The position numbers and the translations under genes are program-made. The notes beneath the pieces are model-generated. The model was not told the origin of the DNA. It did not search any database and worked only from the letters and a program-made list of their open reading frames with translations. A stretch of 64,000 bases of DNA from Inquilinus ginsengisoli_A. Lineage in GTDB: Bacteria > Pseudomonadota > Alphaproteobacteria > DSM-16000 > Inquilinaceae. The stretch spans positions 124,001 through 188,000 of the forward strand of contig NZ_JAVDPW010000006.1 of assembly GCF_031453975.1 (NCBI RefSeq). The letters are read 5' to 3'. This document shows positions 57,519 through 64,000 of this stretch, in pieces. Every line of letters begins with the position of its first letter. Position 1 is the stretch's first letter.

Positions 57519-59831
57519 CTATTCCACCACGATCCGCACCGGCCGTGACTCGCCGTCCTGCAGCGGCAGGCGGATCTGGAAGCGGTGGGCGCCAGGGGAC
57601 AGCGGCCAGTAGACCGTCTCGTCCCCGCGCGCCGTGCGGAAGGGCAGGCCGTCGACATACCACACGATCTGCGAGACCCCCGGCGCCGACGCCTTCAGCG
57701 CCAGGCGGTCGAGCGCCGGCGGCATCTCCGGGTTGCGCCAGATCCGGGCGTTCTGCTCCGGCATGGTGATCGACAGGCGCGGCGGCTCGGCGGAGCCGAT
57801 GCCGGGCTCGGCGGAGCCGATGCCAGGGCCGCCGGCCTGGGGCTGGGCGACAGCCGGGATCAGCGCCGGCGCGGCCGCATCCGCCTTCACCCATTCGACC
57901 AGGCGCTGGCGGCAGAAGGCGGGGGCGGGGCCGCCATTGGTGCTGGGTTGGGCCGGGACGCACAGCTCGACCGGCTTGTAGGCCCGCGGCACCGGGAAGC
58001 TGGCGTCCAGCAGGTCGCCCGGCCGGGCGCCGTGCAGGCCCAGCAGCACGTCCTGCGCCAGCTTGGCGGCGGAGCCGGCGCCGGCCACCTGGCGCATGGT
58101 CCCGGCATCCGGCCGGCCGAACCAGACCCCGACCATGTAGTCCTGCGACCAGGCCACCACCCAGGCGTCGCGGTAGCCTTGGGAGGTCCCGGTCTTCAAC
58201 GCCACCGGGAAGGGGAATTCGGTGGTGCCGTAGCGCGGGAAGCTGGGCAGCCGCGCCATCGGGTCGGACAGGAACAGCGTGACCAGCCGGGCGATGTCGG
58301 GCGACAGCACCCGGCGCGGCGCCGCCTGGGCCTGGCCGCGATACCAGCTGAGGTCGCGCAGGATCCCGTCATCGGCCAGGGCGCCATAGGCGCGCACCAG
58401 CTTGTCCAGGCTGGTCGGCAGCGACCCGATCGCCATCGACAGGCCGAAATTCTCGGCCGGGACGTCCAGGTCGTGCAGCCCGAGGTCGCGGAAGAAGCGG
58501 AAGCCGCTGTCCAGCCCGACGCGGCGCAGCAGGTTGGTGGCCGGGATGTTGCGCGAATTGGCCAGCGCCTGGCGCGGCAGCACCGGCCCCAGGAAGCTGT
58601 GGTCGGCGTTGGAGATGCCGGACGCGCCCTCGGGCATGTCGGCCATCACATCGGTCGGGGACAGCAGCGCGCGCTGCATCGCCAGGGCATAGACGAAGGG
58701 CTTCAGCGTGCTGCCGGGGGACCGGATGGTGCGGCTGAAGTCGATCGATCCGCCATTCGCACCGCCATAGCGGGCGCTGCCGACATCGGCCAGCACCTCG
58801 CGGGTGTCGCGCCGGGCGACGATCACCGCCACCTGCTGCGCCCCCATCGGGCTGAGCGCCCGCAGCTGTCGCCGGGCCGCCGCGGTCACGGTCTGCTGGA
58901 TATCGAGATCCAGCGTGGTGCGCAGCCGCGGATCGGTCGGGTCCAGCGCCTCGGCGCCGTCGCGCGCGATCATCTGGCGCAGCCGCAGGATGGCGGGCAC
59001 CGCGTCGGGCCGGAGCGGCGTCGGCGGCAGGCGCAGATCGGCCAGCTGGGCGGTGGCCAGGGTCAGCTCCTCGGGGCCGATCACGCCTTGCTGCGCCAGC
59101 TCGTCCAGCGCCCGCTGGCCGCGCTGCTTGGCCTTGGCCAGGCCCAGCGGGCGGCGCGGGTTCATGGTGCCCGGCGCCTGCGGGATGGCGGAGAGCAGGG
59201 CGATCTCGGCCCAGCTCAGATCCGCCACCGGCTTGTCGAAGTACCAGCGCGCGGCATGGGCGATGCCGTGGCTGCCATTGCCGTAGGGCACCAGGCGCAG
59301 GTAGTGGGCCAGCAGCGTCCTGCGGTCATAGCGCTGGGTCAGCACCAGCGCGGTGCCGGCCTCCACCGCCTTGGCCCACAGGGTGCGCGACCGCGGCTCC
59401 TGCATCCGGGCGATCTGCATGGCGATGGTCGAGGCGCCGGACCGGACCCGGCCGCCCTCGACGTTCTGCCACAGGGCGCGGGCGACGGCGCGGGGGTCGA
59501 TTCCGGGATGGTCCCAGAACCGCCGGTCCTCCAGCGCCAGGGTGGCGCGCACCACGCGGTCGGGCAGGGGGTCGACGGTCCAGTAGCCGTAATCGACGAA
59601 GCGCCGGCCGTCCTCGGTGCGCTCCTCATGCCCGATCTGGGCGACGAACCGGCCTTGCCGGTCGTAGAGGATCGGGGTCGGCGCCGGCGCCTCAAGATGC
59701 GCCCGCTGCGCCACCTGGATGGCGAATAGGCCGGAGACGGCGACGACCAGCGCCAGCACGGCCCAGCCGATCCGGCGCCGCCAGGGGCGGCGGGGCGGGG
59801 AGGGTGGTGCGGGGGGAGACACGGGCTGCAT
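57519..59831 (-). CDS. pbpC: Penicillin-binding protein 1C
   Basis: 770 residues. An N-terminal helix (about 21-40) anchors it. The glycosyltransferase-51 domain has ATLALEDRRFWDHPGIDPRA with catalytic Glu101 and SGASTIAMQIARM. The transpeptidase has SPGSTLKPFVYALAM (STLK), SRN and KTGTSQGYRDAW. A BiPBP_C beta domain ends the protein. It polymerises and cross-links peptidoglycan, although E. coli PBP1c has little transpeptidase activity. A 21-bp duplication (GIGSAEPGIGSAEP) lies before the C-terminal domain. The neighbour is alpha-2-macroglobulin, the usual partner. Confidence 0.97.
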   Translation of the reverse strand: MQPVSPPAPPSPPRRPWRRRIGWAVLALVVAVSGLFAIQVAQRAHLEAPAPTPILYDRQGRFVAQIGHEERTEDGRRFVDYGYWTVDPLPDRVVRATLALEDRRFWDHPGIDPRAVARALWQNVEGGRVRSGASTIAMQIARMQEPRSRTLWAKAVEAGTALVLTQRYDRRTLLAHYLRLVPYGNGSHGIAHAARWYFDKPVADLSWAEIALLSAIPQAPGTMNPRRPLGLAKAKQRGQRALDELAQQGVIGPEELTLATAQLADLRLPPTPLRPDAVPAILRLRQMIARDGAEALDPTDPRLRTTLDLDIQQTVTAAARRQLRALSPMGAQQVAVIVARRDTREVLADVGSARYGGANGGSIDFSRTIRSPGSTLKPFVYALAMQRALLSPTDVMADMPEGASGISNADHSFLGPVLPRQALANSRNIPATNLLRRVGLDSGFRFFRDLGLHDLDVPAENFGLSMAIGSLPTSLDKLVRAYGALADDGILRDLSWYRGQAQAAPRRVLSPDIARLVTLFLSDPMARLPSFPRYGTTEFPFPVALKTGTSQGYRDAWVVAWSQDYMVGVWFGRPDAGTMRQVAGAGSAAKLAQDVLLGLHGARPGDLLDASFPVPRAYKPVELCVPAQPSTNGGPAPAFCRQRLVEWVKADAAAPALIPAVAQPQAGGPGIGSAEPGIGSAEPPRLSITMPEQNARIWRNPEMPPALDRLALKASAPGVSQIVWYVDGLPFRTARGDETVYWPLSPGAHRFQIRLPLQDGESRPVRIVVE

Positions 59832-59844
59832 CTAGGGCTGCCGG

Positions 59845-59991
59845 AACGCGTTGCCTCTCCCGCTTGCGGGAGAGGTCGGAGACGCGAAGCGGCTCCGGGT
59901 GAGGGGAGTTTGTCGAGGCCGGTGCCAGCCCTCACCCGGAAATCCAAGAGGATTTCCGACCTCTCCCGCCAGGCGGGAGAGACAACGCGTT
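59845..59991. repeat. 147-bp intergenic inverted-repeat element
   Basis: The ends AACGCGTTG (59845-59853) and CAACGCGTT (59983-59991) are exact inverted repeats. Inside are CTCTCCCGC-TT-GCGGGAGAG, CCGGGTGAGGG paired with CCTCACCCGG, GGAAATCC-AAGA-GGATTTCC and CTCTCCCGCCAGGCGGGAGAG. It fills the gap between pbpC and the alpha-2-macroglobulin gene. Related CTCTCCCGC elements are common in alphaproteobacteria, and a short one is at 35197-35225. Confidence 0.8.
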
Positions 59992-60030
59992 CCCTCGAGA
60001 CAGCCCGAGACCATCTTCATCCGACCCGCC

Positions 60031-63000
60031 TTACGGGCTGACGACGACGCGGGCGCCGGCGCTGGCGCCGTAGACGCCGGCCCGGTACATCATCTCGGCC
60101 TCGCCCGGCGGCTGGATGAAGCTGCCCGCCACCTGCGCCCGCAGGCGGAAGCGCAGGGTCAGGGTGCCCTTGTCCAGCCGGTCGTAGAACACCCGGACCT
60201 CGTCGTCGCCATAGCTGGAATAGCTCGGCGGCGCCGACGGCCCGGCCGAAGGTGCTGCTTCGGCCGGCGCCGTCGCCAGGTTGGGGTTCAGCGGCTCGAA
60301 GCCGGCCGCGATCGGTAGCCGGATGGCGACCTGGGCGCGGGCCTCCGGGTTGATCAGCTCGGCGACCTCCTCGACCACGTCGCCGGCGGCGACATGGATG
60401 GCACCGTCCCCGCCCGGATCCAGCCGTTCGAGCGGGCCGTCGGCCGGCACTCGGTACAGCTGGCGCGACAGCACGAAGCCGTCCTGCACCGCCGTCGCCG
60501 CCGACCCCGGGGCCTTGGGCAGCCAGCGGCTGTCGCCCAGCGCCACCACGGTCTGGCCGCCATGGTTGACCACGCCGATCGGCCCGCCCTGGTCGGTGGT
60601 CCAGCGCAGCACCGGGGTCTCGGCCTCCAGCGTGCCGGACTGCTCGCCGCCGGGCAGCGAGGCCGCCACCGGCACCGACCCGCTCGGCGTCACCCAGGCC
60701 GCGGCGAGGGCGCGCAGCGCCGCCGCATCGGCATTGGTGCTGCCCCAGCCGGAGCCGTCGCCGAGGCCGATCAGCCCGGTGCGCAGCAGGCCCAGCAGCG
60801 GGTCCTCCGGCGCGGCGCGGGTGACCGCCAGCATGACTTCCGACAGGGTGCGGGTCTCCGACGGCAGGATCATCGGGTCCGCCGGGCGGTCCTGCAGCCC
60901 GGCATAGACCGGCTTGCCGTCGCGCGACAGCAGCCGGACATTGGCCTTGACCTGGTCCAGCAGGGCCGAGACCTGGCGCGGATCGGCATCCGGCGATGCG
61001 GCGACGATCGCGGTCACCTGCGCCAGCGATTCCAGCGGCAGCAGCGCCGCGCGGCGGCTCAGCTCCGCGACATAGGCCGGGTCGAGGTCCCCGCCCGCGG
61101 CCAGCGCGGCCAGGGCGGCGACCCGCTCGCGGATCTCCTCGCCATAGAGGAAGCGGGGATAGTCCGACCGCAGCGCCTGCTTCAGCACCTGGGCCAGCCG
61201 GTCCTTCAGCGCCGGGTCGACGGTCTCGCCGGCCTGGGTCGCCTGGACCAGGAAGGAGTAGGCATAGGCGGTCAGGATCACCGACCCGCGCGACTTCGGC
61301 CAGAAGCCGACCAGCCCGTCATCGTCGGTGTTGCGGCCGATGGTCAGGATGGTCTTCTGGACGTCGGCGGAAACGCGGTCGCTCAGGCCGGCCGCGGCCA
61401 GGATCGGGTCGAACGGCTTCAGCGCCAGCTCGGCCGAGGACAGGCCGATCACCTGCTCGGTGCAGCCGAAGGGATAGTCGGCCAGGGCGTTCAGGCCGGC
61501 GACCAGCCGCACCAGCGCCGGGTCGCCCGCCAGCACCACCGAGGCGGAGTAGGAGCCGGGGCGGACGTCACCGGGTTCGGCCAGCAGGTCCTGCCGCGCG
61601 CCGGGCGCCAGCTCGACGATGCGGCGCTGGCGCAGCGGCGGCCGGTCCGGCCGGATCGGCAGCGCGATCTCGACCGCGTCGCCGGCCTTGTCGGCGTCGC
61701 GCTGCAGCAGCAGGCGCAGCTTGGCCGTGTCCTGGCCCGGCGCCGGGTCGGGCACCGAGACCGGGAAGGTGATCCGCGCCGGGCGGGCGCCGTCCCAGGC
61801 GAAGGCGCGGTCCTTCGACCCCTGCACCGTCAGCCCGTCGACGCTGATGCCGGCGCGGCCGGACCCGCCGGGGCCTTCGACCACGCGGCCGATCAGCCCG
61901 GCGTCGAAGCTGTCGCCCGGCCGCACGAAGCGGGGCAGGGCGGGCTGGGCCACGATCGGCTGGCGCACCTTGACCTCGCCGGTGCCGAAGCCAAAGCGGT
62001 CGGCGCCGCTGGTGACCACGGCGCGCAGCTTGTAGACGGTCAGGGTGTCCGGCAGCTTGACCTTGACCTTGGCGGTGCCGTCCGGCCCGACCTGGACATG
62101 CGGCAGGTAGATCGGCACCGGGTTGAAGTTGCGGCGGACGGAGATGTTCTCCACCCCCCATTCATCCGTCGCCTCGTCGCCGCCCGGCACCTCCTCCAGC
62201 GGGATCACGCCGAACGCCATGTTGCGGGTGTCGCGCGCCGCCATCTTCGCCATGCGGGCGACGATGAATTTCGGCAGCGGGTCCAGCGGCTGTTCCTTGG
62301 CCAGGGACAGCACCGCCTGGTCGACCATCCAGAAGGTGGCCTCGCCCGACAGCGGCTTGCCCTTCAGGTCGGCCAGATGCAGCGTGACCTCGATCTCCTG
62401 CGCCGGCCGGGCGCTGGGCGGGGCGTCCAGCGTCACCGCGACCTGGTTCTCCACCGGGGTCACCTTGACCCAGGCGGTGGTCGCCAGCGTCACCGGCTTG
62501 CCCTGGTCGAACGGTGCGGTGGCCGCCTGCTCCGGCCCGGGCAGCCGCCCGCGCATGACCAGGAAGTTCACCGCCAGCCGGGGCAGCTGCTGCTTGCGGA
62601 TCGGCACGGTGTAGCGGCCGAAGCCGTTGGTGATGTCGACCCAGTCGTAGCGGAACTGGCCCTCCGGCTCCTCCACCACGGCCAAGGCGCGGGCGGTCTG
62701 GAACGGGCTCTCGATCACCAGCGTGGCGGTCTCGCCGGGGGCGTAGGCATCCTTGTCGCTGGTGACGGTGACGTTCTGCCCCGGCGGCCGCGACCAGGTC
62801 ACCGGCGTGTCGCCGGCGGCGAACAGGTCGACCTTGACCGACTGGGCGCGGCCGATCTTGTCCGCCGCCTCGATCGAGACGATGTAGACGCCGGCCTCCG
62901 GCAGGGCGAAGTGCAGCGTCTGCACGTCGGCGGTCGAGGTGACCTTGCGCTCCTCGACGGTGTCGTCGATCACCTGGGTGACGTATTTCGCCGAACCCTG

Positions 63001-64000
63001 GCTGAAGTCGCTGGCCTGCAGCACGGCGTTCCAGTTGCGGTGGATCAGCTTGATCGTCATCTCGACGCCGGCCAGCGGCTTGCCCGCGGCGTCGACTGCC
63101 AGGATCTCCGGGTCGATCGCATCCGCCTTGGGCAGGTAGCGCGGCACCTTCAGCCCCAGGGTGAAGGGCGGCAGCGCCACCACATGCTGGGTGCTGCGGA
63201 TCTGCATGTCGTCGTCGCCGGTGACCGTGGCCTCGACCACGTAGCGGCGGGGCTGGGCGGTCGGCTCGATGGTCGGGTCCAGGGTGATCTGGGCCGACCC
63301 GCCGGCATCGGTCTTGCCGTCCTGCTGCAGCACCGGGGTCGAGCGGAACTCATGTTCGCCGGAGAAGCGGGAGTCGCTGGAGAACAGGAAGCCCTCGCGG
63401 CCCGGCGGGGTCCAGCTGTAGGGGAACTGGGTCACCCGCCACTTGATCGGGCGGTCGGCCAGCAGGCCGCCGGCGAAGTAGCGGGCCAGCAGCGAGACCT
63501 GGATCTGGCTGTCGAGGGGTGCTGCATCCGGGCCGTTCAGCAGCACCTCGAAGGTGGGCAGCTTGTAGGCTTCCTTCTTGAACGCCACCTGGCCGCATTC
63601 GGTGCCGTCCTCGTCGACGAAGCGGACGCTGTAGTCGCCCGTCGCCTCGGTGGTCTCGTCGAAGCGCTGGTAGAAGCCGCCATTGGCGTCCAGCGTCACC
63701 GGCAGGCGCCATTCCTGGTCGTCCGGGCCGTTGATCACCGCCTCGCCCTTGCCGCCGGCGAAGGACAGGGCGCCGCCGAGATAGGAGCGGACGAAGCCGC
63801 GGATCTCCACCGCTTCCTCCGGCCGGTAGATCGGCCGCTCGGTGAAGACGTGGCACAGGATCTGCGCCTGTTCACGCCGCGCCGCGACGTCGCCGAAGCC
63901 CCAGGCCAGCCAGGGCTCCTCCGGCCTGGTCCAGTTCTCCTGGGCGTATTCCTCCGGCCCCTGGTCGGGCTCCAGCACCAGCGTGTCGGTGCCCTTGGTC
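60031..64000 (-). CDS. Alpha-2-macroglobulin family protein (YfhM type), N-terminus outside window
   Basis: At least 1,323 residues; the frame is open through the window end. MG-type beta domains make up the first part (IYRPEEAVEIRGFVRSYLGG is the MG1/MG2 region). The thioester site is PFGCTEQVIGLSSAEL (Cys-x-Glu-Gln), and the alpha-helical TED-like domain follows. Bacterial alpha-2-macroglobulins are periplasmic and trap proteases, presumably when the outer membrane is breached. It pairs with PBP1c, which repairs the wall, as in E. coli yfhM-pbpC. The signal peptide or lipobox is not visible. Confidence 0.95.
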   Translation of the reverse strand, partial: TKGTDTLVLEPDQGPEEYAQENWTRPEEPWLAWGFGDVAARREQAQILCHVFTERPIYRPEEAVEIRGFVRSYLGGALSFAGGKGEAVINGPDDQEWRLPVTLDANGGFYQRFDETTEATGDYSVRFVDEDGTECGQVAFKKEAYKLPTFEVLLNGPDAAPLDSQIQVSLLARYFAGGLLADRPIKWRVTQFPYSWTPPGREGFLFSSDSRFSGEHEFRSTPVLQQDGKTDAGGSAQITLDPTIEPTAQPRRYVVEATVTGDDDMQIRSTQHVVALPPFTLGLKVPRYLPKADAIDPEILAVDAAGKPLAGVEMTIKLIHRNWNAVLQASDFSQGSAKYVTQVIDDTVEERKVTSTADVQTLHFALPEAGVYIVSIEAADKIGRAQSVKVDLFAAGDTPVTWSRPPGQNVTVTSDKDAYAPGETATLVIESPFQTARALAVVEEPEGQFRYDWVDITNGFGRYTVPIRKQQLPRLAVNFLVMRGRLPGPEQAATAPFDQGKPVTLATTAWVKVTPVENQVAVTLDAPPSARPAQEIEVTLHLADLKGKPLSGEATFWMVDQAVLSLAKEQPLDPLPKFIVARMAKMAARDTRNMAFGVIPLEEVPGGDEATDEWGVENISVRRNFNPVPIYLPHVQVGPDGTAKVKVKLPDTLTVYKLRAVVTSGADRFGFGTGEVKVRQPIVAQPALPRFVRPGDSFDAGLIGRVVEGPGGSGRAGISVDGLTVQGSKDRAFAWDGARPARITFPVSVPDPAPGQDTAKLRLLLQRDADKAGDAVEIALPIRPDRPPLRQRRIVELAPGARQDLLAEPGDVRPGSYSASVVLAGDPALVRLVAGLNALADYPFGCTEQVIGLSSAELALKPFDPILAAAGLSDRVSADVQKTILTIGRNTDDDGLVGFWPKSRGSVILTAYAYSFLVQATQAGETVDPALKDRLAQVLKQALRSDYPRFLYGEEIRERVAALAALAAGGDLDPAYVAELSRRAALLPLESLAQVTAIVAASPDADPRQVSALLDQVKANVRLLSRDGKPVYAGLQDRPADPMILPSETRTLSEVMLAVTRAAPEDPLLGLLRTGLIGLGDGSGWGSTNADAAALRALAAAWVTPSGSVPVAASLPGGEQSGTLEAETPVLRWTTDQGGPIGVVNHGGQTVVALGDSRWLPKAPGSAATAVQDGFVLSRQLYRVPADGPLERLDPGGDGAIHVAAGDVVEEVAELINPEARAQVAIRLPIAAGFEPLNPNLATAPAEAAPSAGPSAPPSYSSYGDDEVRVFYDRLDKGTLTLRFRLRAQVAGSFIQPPGEAEMMYRAGVYGASAGARVVVSP

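Noticed and set aside
1..64000. CRISPR arrays, tRNA or rRNA genes, phage genes
   Set aside because: I looked for regularly spaced repeats, tRNA cloverleaves with CCA-compatible ends and phage structural genes and saw none. The 90-bp repeats fold like cloverleaves but lack T-loop and anticodon features.

Overview
The window is very GC-rich, densely coded chromosomal DNA of an alphaproteobacterium, most likely a member of the Rhodospirillales. The evidence is the NDUFA12-type complex I accessory protein next to mlaD and a DUF2155 gene, the aat / accC-accB-aroQ block, DUF1127 proteins and many LysR/EamA pairs. I see no rRNA, tRNA, CRISPR array, prophage or intact insertion sequence. The genus cannot be fixed from the sequence alone.

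Layout. 0-3 kb: end of a TetR-type regulator, a DUF1127 protein and a divergent LysR/EamA pair. 3-13.4 kb: a conserved housekeeping block (NDUFA12, mlaD, DUF2155, aat, accC, accB, aroQ). It is interrupted at 6.6-11 kb by an auxiliary tryptophanyl-tRNA synthetase behind a trp-type attenuator, and by three tandem secreted paralogs plus the wreck of a fourth. 13.4-16 kb: a lemA operon with three TPM-domain genes. 16-28.5 kb: a second LysR/EamA pair, small enzymes, a multicopper oxidase under a CueR-type promoter, acetyltransferases (one frameshifted), another EamA exporter, and a stand-alone EPSP synthase. 28.5-30.04 kb: a decayed, less GC-rich patch with a transposase fragment, a DUF2867 gene and a truncated lipocalin-like gene. 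30-35 kb: a LysR gene divergent from an ArgH-like lyase and a complete polar amino acid ABC transporter. 35-45.5 kb: patatin and acetoacetate decarboxylase, small membrane proteins, GST, WrbA, an ArsR/MFS pair with two palindromic operators, a putative glycosyltransferase, a DUF1127-GNAT fusion and two LysR genes. 45.4-55.3 kb: a DHA2 exporter, then a two-component system divergent from a small secreted protein and a complete RND efflux operon. 55-64 kb: LysR/MDR oxidoreductase, then pbpC and an alpha-2-macroglobulin gene that runs off the window.

Recurring themes are small-molecule export and its local regulators (three EamA, two MFS, one RND, six LysR) and envelope maintenance (mlaD, LemA/TPM, PbpC/alpha-2-macroglobulin). 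A 90-bp palindromic repeat lies in three intergenic gaps. The strongest regulatory find is the leader at 6.7 kb. It encodes a 15-residue peptide with two adjacent Trp codons, followed by mutually exclusive hairpins and a U-tract terminator, all directly in front of trpS.
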